Shown here one piece after another: positions 42,914 through 51,625 of a stretch of DNA of 64,000 nt (position 1 is its first letter; each line of letters begins with the position of its first letter). The DNA is from SH-MAG3 sp035461245 (GTDB lineage: Bacteria > Gemmatimonadota > Gemmatimonadetes > Longimicrobiales > RSA9), in contig DATHVP010000115.1 in assembly GCA_035461245.1 (NCBI GenBank), forward strand, positions 1 to 64,000, in the 5' to 3' direction. A model generated the notes under the pieces. That model saw only the letters and a list, made by a program, of their open reading frames with translations. It was not told the DNA's origin and did no database searches. Position numbers and translations under genes: made by a program.

Positions 42914-44113
42914 ATGAGGGAAGAACTGGTATACAGCGACGTGACGGAGGTCGCGGCGTCGCCCGCGTTCGTCACGGCCCGCGCGAATATTCACGGGACC
43001 GATGCCGACACGGTCGCCGACATGCGGGCGGTCACCGCCATTGCGGCGCCCACCGGTGCCGAGGGTGAACGCGCCCGCTGGCTGGCAGAGCGCCTGCGCG
43101 AACTGGGCCTGGCGCCTGCGCAGGACGCCGCGGGCAACGTGCTGGCGCTCACGCCCGCCGCCGATCCCGACGCCGCGCCCATCGCCATCGTGGCCCACCT
43201 GGATACGGTATTTTCTGCCGAAACCGATCTGACGTTGCGCGAGGACGGCAACCGCCTGCAGGCCCCCGGCATTTCCGACAATGGCCGAGGCCTGGCGGGC
43301 ATGCTTGCGGTGGCGCGAGCCCTTCGCGCGGCCGACTGGCCCGTCCGGGCGCCGCTGCTGCTGGTGGGCACCGTGGCGGAAGAAGGCGCCGGCGACCTGC
43401 GGGGCGCCAAGCACTTCGTCGGGGAGTGGGGCGATCGGCTGGGCGCGTTCATCGCCCTCGACGGCGCCGGCGCAGATCGTATCATCAGCACCGGCGTGGG
43501 TTCGCGCCGGCTGCGTGTCACATACGCGGCCCGGGGCGGCCACTCCTGGTCCGACTGGGGCACACCCAACGCCATTCACGCCGCAGGCCGCGCCATTGCC
43601 GAACTGTGCGACCTGGACCTGCCCGCGGAGCCGCGTACAACGCTGACCGTCGCCCGAATGGGCGGCGGCATCAGCATCAATGCCATTCCCGCAGACGCCT
43701 GGCTTGAAATCGACCTCCGCAGCGAGCAGCACGAACCACTGCGGGACCTGGAAACCAGGGCACGGGACGTCCTGCAGCGGGCGGCCGCGGCGGAGTCCAC
43801 GGACAGCGAACAGGTTGAATGCGAGATCGCGGTGTTCGGTGACCGACCTGCAGGCCTGACGCCGGCCCGGCATCCGCTGATCCGCCTCTGCCAGGCCGCC
43901 ACACGCGCCATCGGCCGCACGCCGGAACTGACCAGCTCCAGCACGGACGCCAATGTCGCCCTGGCCGCGGGTATCCCGGCCGTGGCCATTGGCGCCGGCG
44001 GCGAGGCCGGCGGCATGCACACCACCTCGGAATGGTATGACAACGAGGAGGGCGCCCTCGGCATCGAGCGCGCCCTCCTCATCATCCTGTGTGCTGCCGG
44101 GCTGGCGAACTGA
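42914..44113 (+). CDS. M20-family metallopeptidase
   Basis: A 399-residue zinc hydrolase. The metal ligands are visible: His and Asp in VAHLDTVFS, Asp in ISDNGRGLAGML, the general-base pair in TVAEEGAGDLRG, and the C-terminal His in GGMHTTSEWYD. The lid domain is inserted at about 210-310 (ARGGHSWSDWG, SINAIPADAWLEIDLRS). The pattern resembles peptidase T-like aminopeptidases. It is cytoplasmic and lacks a signal peptide. It is divergent from the LeuA-like gene; the ATG has only a weak site. Confidence 0.85.
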   Translation: MREELVYSDVTEVAASPAFVTARANIHGTDADTVADMRAVTAIAAPTGAEGERARWLAERLRELGLAPAQDAAGNVLALTPAADPDAAPIAIVAHLDTVFSAETDLTLREDGNRLQAPGISDNGRGLAGMLAVARALRAADWPVRAPLLLVGTVAEEGAGDLRGAKHFVGEWGDRLGAFIALDGAGADRIISTGVGSRRLRVTYAARGGHSWSDWGTPNAIHAAGRAIAELCDLDLPAEPRTTLTVARMGGGISINAIPADAWLEIDLRSEQHEPLRDLETRARDVLQRAAAAESTDSEQVECEIAVFGDRPAGLTPARHPLIRLCQAATRAIGRTPELTSSSTDANVALAAGIPAVAIGAGGEAGGMHTTSEWYDNEEGALGIERALLIILCAAGLAN

Positions 44114-44128
44114 GCATCCGCCCGGCTG

Positions 44129-45124
44129 TCAGCTGTCGGCCTCCACCTGGGCGTTATCGCCGATGGAGACGACGCCGCGCACGCCGCGGAGCACAACGTC
44201 ATCACCCACCATCGAGTCGTGCAGCTCGGCGCCGTCCAGCTCCGTGTTCCGGCCGACGATGGTGTTCCGCAGCTTCGCGCCGCGAATCCGACTGCCGCCT
44301 TCCACAGTCACGTTCGGGCCGATCTCCGAGTCCTCGATGGTCACGCCTTCGGCGATGCGGACGGGCGGCACGATGCGCGTATTGCGACAGCCGTCCGGCT
44401 GCCGGTCCCGGCCCGTCTCAAGCAGATGCCTGTTCGTGTCCAGCAGCGTCTCGAGCTGGCCGCAGTCGTACCAGCCGTCCACCTCCTCGACGCGGATCTT
44501 CGCGCCATGGTCGATCATGTACTGGAACGCATCCGTCAGGTAGTACTCGCCCGACTTGCCCTTCGGCCCGCTCATCGTCTCGCTGATGCCCTTGAACAGC
44601 AGCTTCCAGTCGCGAATGTAGTAGAGCCCGATGTTCGCCAGCTTCGAGATGGGGTCCGTCGGCTTCTCGACAATGCGCTTCATGTTGCCATCATCATCCG
44701 TGATGATGACGCCGAAGCGCTGGTAATCCTCCACCTCCTTCGCCCAGATGACACCCGCCAGGTCCTCCGGCAGGCGCTTCACCAGGGAGAGGTCGGCGTC
44801 GAACAGCGTGTCCACGAATATGATGAGGACGTCGCTGTCGATGTATGGCTCCGCCAGCTGCACGGCGCCCGCAGTGCCGTTCTGCTCGGGCTGCTCCACG
44901 AATTGCGCAGTGAACTGCGGGTACTCCGTCCGTACGTAATTCTCGATCTTGTCCTTGAGGTAGCCGGTGATGAAGACGGCCTCGTCCACGCCCAGCTCGA
45001 GGAGGTCGTCGAGGATGTAGCTCATGACCGGTCGGCCGCCCACGCGGAGCAACGGCTTTGGCGTCGTGTGTGTATGCGGCCGGAGGCGCGTGCCCTTGCC
45101 GGCCAGGGGGATAATGACTTTCAC
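44129..45124 (-). CDS. Sugar-phosphate nucleotidyltransferase
   Basis: A 331-residue enzyme with a nucleotidyltransferase domain (about 1-235): IIPLAGKGTRLRPHTHTTPK, the NTP-binding loop, then IFVDTLFDAD, and GEYYLTDAFQYMI. The C-terminal third has hexapeptide-like strands (PPVRIAEGVTIEDSEIGPNV...), forming a left-handed beta-helix. It is a UTP or dTTP type glucose-1-phosphate transferase; the sugar is unknown. GTG 45124 is chosen because LAGKGTRLRPH must be near the N terminus; the longer frame adds 34 unrelated residues. It converges on the peptidase gene with a 15-base gap. Confidence 0.82.
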   Translation of the reverse strand: MKVIIPLAGKGTRLRPHTHTTPKPLLRVGGRPVMSYILDDLLELGVDEAVFITGYLKDKIENYVRTEYPQFTAQFVEQPEQNGTAGAVQLAEPYIDSDVLIIFVDTLFDADLSLVKRLPEDLAGVIWAKEVEDYQRFGVIITDDDGNMKRIVEKPTDPISKLANIGLYYIRDWKLLFKGISETMSGPKGKSGEYYLTDAFQYMIDHGAKIRVEEVDGWYDCGQLETLLDTNRHLLETGRDRQPDGCRNTRIVPPVRIAEGVTIEDSEIGPNVTVEGGSRIRGAKLRNTIVGRNTELDGAELHDSMVGDDVVLRGVRGVVSIGDNAQVEADS

Positions 45125-45359
45125 GTGGCTTCCCGTGCTCGGTTCAGGGAGGTGAGGGAACGGCGCGCCGCCCACCAGCGTAACAGTGCCATACAAGGAG
45201 CAGCCTTCCAGCGGCTCCCGTGTCACCTCCTGTGGCGATGGTGGCGCGAAGATAGCAAATCCCGAGCCCGGAGCAACACGGGCGGTACGGCCCGTGCCTG
45301 TGCGAGCAACCCTCGCGGCGGGCCGCCCGCCTGCATAGCTTGACTGACGAGGAGGTCAG

Positions 45360-46070
45360 ATGCGTACTCTCATTGCTGCTGCATTGATGCTGGTCCCGGC
45401 GGCCGCCGGCGCACAGGTTGCCCCGCCGCAGGAGCAGCCACGGACGCTGTCGGTCAGTGCCGTGGGCACCGTGGAGATGGAGCCCGAGCAGGGCGTCGTG
45501 CTGCTGGCGGTGGAAAGCGAGGCGACCACGGCGCAGGAGGCAGCGGCTGCCAACGCCCAGCGCATGGCCCAGCTCATGGCGGCGCTGCGCCAGGCCGGCG
45601 TGGCCGACCGCCAGGTGCGGACCACGTCCTATGAGTTGCGCCCCGAGTATTCCCGGGAGCCGCGCGGCCAGGAGCCGCCGCGCATCACCAGTTACCGCGC
45701 CATCAACATGGTGCAGGTCACGGTGGATACGGTGGCCCGCATGGGCGGCATCATAGACCGCGCCATCTCCAGCGGCGCGAACCGCGTGGCGAACATCCAC
45801 TTCCAGCTGCGTGACCCGCAGGCGGCACACGTGGAGGCTCTGGCCGTTGCCATGCGTAACGCGCGGCGCCAGGCGGAAGCCATCGCCGCCGCCGCGGGCG
45901 AGCGCCTGGGCCCGCCCATGTCCATCAACACGGGCGGCTATTCGCCGGCTCCGCCGCCCATGCCGTATGGCCGGGCCGAGATGGCGGCCATGGACGTTGC
46001 CACACCCGTGGAGGGTGGCACCCTGACGGTCACGGCCCACGTCAACGTCGTGTACCGACTGCCGGACTGA
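45360..46070 (+). CDS. SIMPL-domain periplasmic protein
   Basis: A 236-residue protein with a signal peptide (cleavage near AGAQV) and a SIMPL (DUF541) domain: RTLSVSAVGTVEMEPEQGVV at the start, a helix with AAANAQRMAQLMAALRQAGV, TTSYELRPEY, and a final HVNVVYRL strand. Family members form large oligomers in the periplasm of some species; roles in stress or cell-envelope integrity are reported but vary. GAGGAGG lies 5 bases before the ATG. The stop TGA shares an A with the next start. Confidence 0.88.
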   Translation: MRTLIAAALMLVPAAAGAQVAPPQEQPRTLSVSAVGTVEMEPEQGVVLLAVESEATTAQEAAAANAQRMAQLMAALRQAGVADRQVRTTSYELRPEYSREPRGQEPPRITSYRAINMVQVTVDTVARMGGIIDRAISSGANRVANIHFQLRDPQAAHVEALAVAMRNARRQAEAIAAAAGERLGPPMSINTGGYSPAPPPMPYGRAEMAAMDVATPVEGGTLTVTAHVNVVYRLPD

Positions 46071-46465
46071 TGACGGAGCCCCGTCACGCCCGCGCCGCAA
46101 CGGACCCCGAGGCCGCGGACCCCGTACTTCGGGACCGGCTCTGGGCGATTCCGTTCGACAGCGTATGGCAGGCCGCGTACCGACTGGCCAATGGCGGGCT
46201 GCGCGGCTGGAAGATCGCCAGTGCCGACGATCATGAAGGTTTCATCGAGGCCACTGTCCAGGGGCTCGGCAGCTGGGTCCACGATGTCCGCATCGAGATC
46301 GGCCTGGACGCTGACGGCCAGACCTACGCCCGCGCCGTGATCTCGGCGCGGGCCGCCGGCACCGACCTGGGCCGGGCCCGACGACGGCTCCGCCGCTTCC
46401 TGAAGGCGCTGGACCGGGCAGTCGCACGGATGCCCCGGCCGGGGCTGGCCGGGCGCGACGCGTAA
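46070..46465 (+). CDS. Small conserved-looking protein, DUF1499-like
   Basis: A 131-residue soluble protein. The middle part (FDSVWQAAYRLANGGLRGW, EGFIEATVQGLGSWVHDVRI, and ALDRAV near the end) has the look of DUF1499 proteins, of unknown function. The start ATG overlaps the SIMPL stop by one base, and the amidohydrolase start follows the stop directly, so it is part of a tight operon. The disordered first 25 residues and basic tail are not conserved features that I can identify. Confidence 0.6.
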   Translation: MTEPRHARAATDPEAADPVLRDRLWAIPFDSVWQAAYRLANGGLRGWKIASADDHEGFIEATVQGLGSWVHDVRIEIGLDADGQTYARAVISARAAGTDLGRARRRLRRFLKALDRAVARMPRPGLAGRDA

Positions 46466-47788
46466 GTGGCCACCGGCGACAGTACCCTCCTCCTCGAGGA
46501 CGGCTACGTCCTCTGCCTCGACGATGCTGACACCCGCGGCCGCCTGACGGTCGCGGTCGCCGACGGTACAATCGCCGGGATCGGCGACCGGGCGGCCCTG
46601 CGACGTCGGTTCCCCGGCGCCGAGCGCATGCGGTGCGCCGGGCGCGTTGTCATGCCCGGCCTGGTGAACGCACACCTGCACCCCGACCTCCAGGTCCTCA
46701 AGGGCATACTCGAGGACAGGGACCTGCACGACTGGCACGGCGCAGGACGCTACAATGACGCCGTTGCATGGCTCGGCACGCCAGCCGGCGTGCCCATCCA
46801 GCGCATCTCCATCCGTGCGTCACTGGCCGAGGCGCTGCTGAACGGGACCACGTGCGTGGCGACGTACGGCGTCACCGGCAATTCGGAGACGGAATGTGAG
46901 GCGGCCCTGGCCTCACTGGGGATGCGCGGCACGATCACCATCCGGGATGCGGCGTTCGCACCTGCCCACGACGGCCCCGCGTGGGACCGCAGCACCCCCG
47001 CCATGTACCGGCTCCATGCGGAGGAGCGGCTGGACGAGGCGGAGCTGGCCGCCGCAGCCGCCGCGCACCGGCGCGGTGAGCACATCGTCATGCATGCCGC
47101 CGAGACGCAGACGCGGATGCAACTGGTACGCGCGGCGTTCGGCACCACTACCGTGCGCCTGCTGGAGCAGCGTGGCCTGCTGTCGCCGCGGACACTGCTG
47201 TCCCACGCAGTCTTCGTGGACGACGACGAACTCGACATCCTGCAGCGGCGCGGGGTCAGCGTCGTCGTATCGCCTGCGGCAGAAATGAAGCTGGGTGATG
47301 GCCTGCCACCCGTCACCGGGATGGTGCGGCGCGGCATCAATGTGGCCCTGGGCACGGACGCCGCCGTCTGCAACAACGGCACGGACATGTTCCTGGAGAT
47401 GCGCATGCTCGGCCTGTCCCAGAAGTTGCGGTATGGCGCGGGCGTCATGCCGGCGGAGCAGATCTTGCGCATGGCCACGCGCGCCGGCGCCGCGGCGCTG
47501 GGTGGCAGTCGGCGGTTCGGCCAGCTCGCGGAGGGACTGGCCGCCGACCTGATCCTGGTGGACGTGATGAACCCTCGGATGCAGCCACTGGTAACGACGG
47601 CGGAACACTCGAACCTCGCGCCCAACCTCGTGTATGCTGCCACCGGCAGTGATGTGACGGACGTGATGGTGAACGGCCGCTGGCGTGTCCGGCGCCGTCG
47701 CCTGCTGATGACCGATGCGCGAGCACTCTGGCGGCAGTTGCACGCAGCAGCCCGCCAGCTCCACGCGCGCCTGAGCCTGACGACATGA
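46466..47788 (+). CDS. Amidohydrolase, chlorohydrolase/deaminase type
   Basis: A 440-residue metal-dependent hydrolase of the ATZ/TRZ-like family. Metal ligands are visible: HxH in GLVNAHLHPD, His in IVMHAAET, His in LLSHAVFVDD and Asp in LGTDAAVCNNGTDM. The beta-sandwich is made by the first 60 and last 60 residues (DLILVDVMNP). Family members deaminate or dehalogenate purine- or triazine-like rings; S-adenosylhomocysteine or methylthioadenosine deamination is a common case. The GTG start directly follows the stop of the preceding gene. Its stop overlaps lon by four bases. Confidence 0.85.
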   Translation: MATGDSTLLLEDGYVLCLDDADTRGRLTVAVADGTIAGIGDRAALRRRFPGAERMRCAGRVVMPGLVNAHLHPDLQVLKGILEDRDLHDWHGAGRYNDAVAWLGTPAGVPIQRISIRASLAEALLNGTTCVATYGVTGNSETECEAALASLGMRGTITIRDAAFAPAHDGPAWDRSTPAMYRLHAEERLDEAELAAAAAAHRRGEHIVMHAAETQTRMQLVRAAFGTTTVRLLEQRGLLSPRTLLSHAVFVDDDELDILQRRGVSVVVSPAAEMKLGDGLPPVTGMVRRGINVALGTDAAVCNNGTDMFLEMRMLGLSQKLRYGAGVMPAEQILRMATRAGAAALGGSRRFGQLAEGLAADLILVDVMNPRMQPLVTTAEHSNLAPNLVYAATGSDVTDVMVNGRWRVRRRRLLMTDARALWRQLHAAARQLHARLSLTT

Positions 47789-50229
47789 ACCCACGAGCAC
47801 GACGCAACACCCGGGAAGAAACCCTGCCCATTGTCCCCCTGCGCAGCACGGCGGTCTACCCGATGGGCGTCATCGGCGTGCAGATCGGCATCCCGAGCAC
47901 CCTGGAGCTGCTGGCGGCGCACCCCCAGCCCGGCCTGACGGTGGCCGTCGCCGTGGCGACCGGCGGGCCCGATGACCCCGTGGACCCGCGGGGCCTGGAG
48001 AAGGTGGCGGTCCGGGCGCGCGTCTCTGATCGCCTCAACATGCCCGGCGGCACGGTGCAGCTCACGCTGCAGGGCATCGAGCGAGTGCGGCTGTCCGACG
48101 TGCAGGAACAGGATGGCTACTTCAGTGGACGGGTGGAGCCAGCGCCGGAGGAGCCCGCGGACGAGAAGGACGCCCAGGAGCTCATTGCCCGGATCCTGAA
48201 CGCCCTGGAGATCCTGTCGGTGGAGGTGGAGCGCGTGCCCCGTGAGATCCCGCGGATCCTGCGCATGAACCTGGCTGATCCCGGACGGTTCGCGGACCTT
48301 GTCGCTTCCCTGGCGAACTTCAGTGTCGTGGACAAGGACGCGATCATCCAGCGCGTCGATGTCCGGGACCGCCTGGCCTACGCGCTGCACGAACTGGAGC
48401 ACCAGCTTGCCCGCGTCCGTCAGATCTCCACGGACGAACATGCCGCTGACGCCCTCAAGCAGGAGGAACCGGAGCCGCCCCCGACCACCGCGGCGGAGCG
48501 GGCGGCGGAACTGCGGCAGCGTATCAAGATGCTGCAGTCGCAGCTCGGCGACGTGGACCCGCTGGAGCGCGAGGTTATCGAGACCATGCGGCGCATCGAG
48601 GTGGCGGACCTGCCGGCCCGCGTGGCCGCCGCGGCCCGTACCGACGTGGAGCGCCTGCGCACCGTCGGCGGCGTCGGGCCCGAGGCGGGCGAGATCCGCA
48701 GCTATGTGGACTGGCTCATCCATATGCCGTGGCGCAAGGCCGCCACCGCCGGGCCGACTGATATTGATCTGGGTGCCGTACGGGAAGCCATGGACGCTGC
48801 CCTGCTCGGACTGGACGAGCAGAAGGACCGGCTGCTGGACCACCTGGCCGTGGCCCGTCTGCGGGGCGACTTCCGGGGTCCCATCCCGTGCCTGGTCGGG
48901 CCTCCCCACGTAGGCAAGACGGCGCTGGTCACGGCGCTGGCGGAGGGACTCGGCCGGCCATTCGCCCGCATGGAGCTGGGCGGCAGGGGCGAATCGCAGC
49001 TGGTGGGCACGCGGCGGACCCGTGCCGGCGCCGAGCCCGGCAAGATCGCCGGCCTGCTCCGGGACACGGGCGTCCGCGACCCGGTGATCATGCTGTCGGA
49101 GATGGACGAGATCGGCCTGGGCAAGGTGGAGGGCGATCCCATCGAGGCCATGGAGGAGGTCCTCGACTGGGACAACCGCGTCGGCTTCGTGGACCGCTAC
49201 ATTGACCTGCCGGTGGACATCACCGACGTCATCTTCATTGCCACCGCCCAGGACTTCTTCCGGATCCCCCGTGACCTGCGCGAACTGATGGTGGAGATCC
49301 GCATCGCCGGGTACACGCCGGAAGACAAGGTCGAGATTGCCCGGCACCGGCTGCTGCCACGCCTCATCAGTGACCACGGCCTGAAGGAGGGCATCGAGTT
49401 CACTGAGGAAGGGCTCTCCTTCCTGGCCTACGGCTACGCCCGCGACGCCGGCGTCGGCATGATGCGCCGGGCGCTGGAGACGCTGCTGCGCACGCGCGCC
49501 CGCGCCCACACCTCAGGCGACCGCAAGACCTGGATCATGGACCCGGCGCGCATCGAGGAGATCCTCGGGCTGCCACGCTACACGCCGACCCCCGCAGAGA
49601 GCGCGCCGGAGGTCGGCGTCGTCACCGGCCTGGCGTGGACCGCCGCCGGCGGCGAACTCATGTTCATTGAAGCGTTGCGCATGCCCGGGTCCGGCCGCCT
49701 CATCATCACCGGCATGCTGGGCGAGGTCATGCGCGAGTCGGTGAACGCAGCCTACTCCTACGTGCGGAGCCGGGGCGAGGCGCTGGGCATCACCGAGGAG
49801 GACTTCAGGGAGAGCGACCTGCACGTGCACTTCCCTGTCGGCGCCATCCCGAAGGACGGCCCGTCCGCCGGCATCGCCGTGACGCTGGCCATCGCGTCCA
49901 CGCTGGCGAACCGGCCGGTCCGGCACGACATCGCCATGACCGGCGAGGTCACATTGCGCGGGAAGGTACTTGAAATAGGTGGCGTGAAGGAAAAGGTGCT
50001 GGCTGCCCACCGCGCCGGCATCCGCGACGTAATTCTGCCCCGGGGCAATGAACGGGACCTGCGGGACGTGCCGGCCGACGTGCGGGACGCGACCACGTTC
50101 CACTTCGTCGAGCGGATGGACGAGGTCATGCAGCTGGCCCTGCACGGCGGGCAATCGGCGCCGCGCAGGGCGCCCGCACCGGCGGCACGGCAGCGGGACG
50201 CCCGTGCGGCCCGCCGCAAGGAGGACTGA
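47785..50229 (+). CDS. lon: Lon-family protease with degenerate AAA+ motifs
   Basis: An 814-residue LonA-length protein: N-terminal substrate domain (about 12-210), coiled linker, AAA+ module (about 340-580) and protease domain (about 610-800). The protease dyad is intact: Ser694 in PKDGPSAG and Lys737 in GGVKEKVLAAHRAGI. The AAA+ part departs from the family: Walker A is GPPHVGKT (Lys378 kept, Gly to His), Walker B has Ser438 in place of Asp (MLSEMDE), sensor-1 Asn is Gln489, the arginine finger position is Leu501, sensor-2 Arg is Gly558 and the pore-loop Tyr is Arg413. ATP hydrolysis and unfolding are probably lost or weak. It may be an ATP-independent peptidase or a regulator. It is translationally coupled to the amidohydrolase. 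Confidence 0.9.
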   Translation: MNPRARRNTREETLPIVPLRSTAVYPMGVIGVQIGIPSTLELLAAHPQPGLTVAVAVATGGPDDPVDPRGLEKVAVRARVSDRLNMPGGTVQLTLQGIERVRLSDVQEQDGYFSGRVEPAPEEPADEKDAQELIARILNALEILSVEVERVPREIPRILRMNLADPGRFADLVASLANFSVVDKDAIIQRVDVRDRLAYALHELEHQLARVRQISTDEHAADALKQEEPEPPPTTAAERAAELRQRIKMLQSQLGDVDPLEREVIETMRRIEVADLPARVAAAARTDVERLRTVGGVGPEAGEIRSYVDWLIHMPWRKAATAGPTDIDLGAVREAMDAALLGLDEQKDRLLDHLAVARLRGDFRGPIPCLVGPPHVGKTALVTALAEGLGRPFARMELGGRGESQLVGTRRTRAGAEPGKIAGLLRDTGVRDPVIMLSEMDEIGLGKVEGDPIEAMEEVLDWDNRVGFVDRYIDLPVDITDVIFIATAQDFFRIPRDLRELMVEIRIAGYTPEDKVEIARHRLLPRLISDHGLKEGIEFTEEGLSFLAYGYARDAGVGMMRRALETLLRTRARAHTSGDRKTWIMDPARIEEILGLPRYTPTPAESAPEVGVVTGLAWTAAGGELMFIEALRMPGSGRLIITGMLGEVMRESVNAAYSYVRSRGEALGITEEDFRESDLHVHFPVGAIPKDGPSAGIAVTLAIASTLANRPVRHDIAMTGEVTLRGKVLEIGGVKEKVLAAHRAGIRDVILPRGNERDLRDVPADVRDATTFHFVERMDEVMQLALHGGQSAPRRAPAPAARQRDARAARRKED

Positions 50230-50236
50230 CGGCGGG

Positions 50237-51541
50237 CTATGCGGTGCGCCCGCCGATGGCGATGGGATGATCCACTGGATGCGGCACCAGCTCCTCGCCC
50301 TCGCTCCGGGCAATGACCGTGGCGGCGGTGAGGTCGCCCGTCACGTTCACGGCCGTCCGGACCATGTCCAGCAACCGGTCCACACCCAGGATCAGCGCAA
50401 TTCCCGCCTGCGCCTGCGTGCCGAGCCCCACCGACTGCAGCACCAGGATCAGCGTGATGATGCCGGCACTGGGCACACCGGCAGCGCCGATGCTCGCCAG
50501 TGTCGCCGTGAGCACGATGGTGAGCTGCTCGCCGATGCCCAGCGGGATGCCGTAGATCTGCGCAATGAACATCACGGCCACGGCCTGGTACAGGGCGGTG
50601 CCATCCATGTTCACGGTTGCGCCCAGCGGCAGCACGAAGCTGGATGTCTCCCTGGACACGCCCAGCTTCTCCTGGGCCACTTCCATGGTGACCGGCAGCG
50701 TGGCGCTGGAGCTGGACGTGGAGAACGCGACCAGCGGGACCTCAGCGATGCGCTTGACGAAGGTCAGGGGGCTGATCCCGCCGAGAACCTTGACGAGGGT
50801 CATGTACGTAATGAGTACATGCAACAGCAGGCCGGTGGCCACGACGACGGTGTAGAGCGCCAGCGACCGCAACAGGTCCAGGCCGAAGCGGGACACAACG
50901 GCGCCAACGAGGGCGAACACGGCGTACGGCGCGAGCTTCATGATCCAGTCGATGATGACCATGACCGCGTCGTTCACGCCGTTGAAGAAGAGCAGCACGG
51001 ACTCGCGCCGGTCCCGGGCGACCAGGCTGATGGCCGCACCGAAGATCACGCTGAAGATGATGAGCGGCAGCAGCTCGCCCTCCGCCGCGGAGCGGAACGG
51101 GTTCGTCGGGATCATGTTCAGCAGGGTCTCACCGACGGACGGCCGGTCCGCCGCCAGCTGCAGCCTGCTGGCCGCGTCGCCCTCGAAGTCTGCCGCGATG
51201 GCGTCGCGCGTGGCCGGATCGATACCGGCGCCGGGACGCACTATGTTGGAGATGAGCAGGCCGATGGTTACGGCGACGGCGGTGGTGCAGAGATAGAAGG
51301 CGATGGTCTTGCCGCCGAGCCGGCCGAGCTTCTTGATGTCACCCAGCGACGCCGTGCCCAGGATCAGGCTGGCGACAATGAGCGGGATGACGATCATCAT
51401 GATGAGGCGTATGAAGACCGTGCCGATGGGCTCGAGGCGCTGGAGCAGCTCCTGCATCCACACGATGTCGGCGAAATTGGCCACGCCGCCGGTGACTATG
51501 CCGGCGATCAGGCCGATGAGGATCTTCGTGTAGAGCTGCAC
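50237..51541 (-). CDS. Dicarboxylate/amino acid:cation symporter (DAACS)
   Basis: A 434-residue transporter of the GltP/GltT family with about eight transmembrane segments and two re-entrant hairpins. Hairpin 1 carries VAFSTSSSSATLPVTM, the Ser-rich signature; TM7 has GATVNMDGTALYQAV; TM8 includes VDRLLDMVRTAVNVTGD with the Asp and Asn that bind substrate. It imports glutamate, aspartate or C4-dicarboxylates with Na+ or H+. The GTG start has GGAGG about 7 bases upstream. It converges on lon with 7 bases between. Confidence 0.93.
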   Translation of the reverse strand: MQLYTKILIGLIAGIVTGGVANFADIVWMQELLQRLEPIGTVFIRLIMMIVIPLIVASLILGTASLGDIKKLGRLGGKTIAFYLCTTAVAVTIGLLISNIVRPGAGIDPATRDAIAADFEGDAASRLQLAADRPSVGETLLNMIPTNPFRSAAEGELLPLIIFSVIFGAAISLVARDRRESVLLFFNGVNDAVMVIIDWIMKLAPYAVFALVGAVVSRFGLDLLRSLALYTVVVATGLLLHVLITYMTLVKVLGGISPLTFVKRIAEVPLVAFSTSSSSATLPVTMEVAQEKLGVSRETSSFVLPLGATVNMDGTALYQAVAVMFIAQIYGIPLGIGEQLTIVLTATLASIGAAGVPSAGIITLILVLQSVGLGTQAQAGIALILGVDRLLDMVRTAVNVTGDLTAATVIARSEGEELVPHPVDHPIAIGGRTA

Positions 51542-51625
51542 GCATTGCCTCCAGCGTCAGGTGCAAGGTCATGGCGAACTTAGGACCCGATCGGGCCAGC
51601 CGCAACCAAGAAGGCGGGTATCTCG

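Noticed and set aside
46750..49509. A 919-codon minus-strand frame opposite the amidohydrolase and lon
   Set aside because: Its translation has no domain and both plus-strand genes are clearly real.
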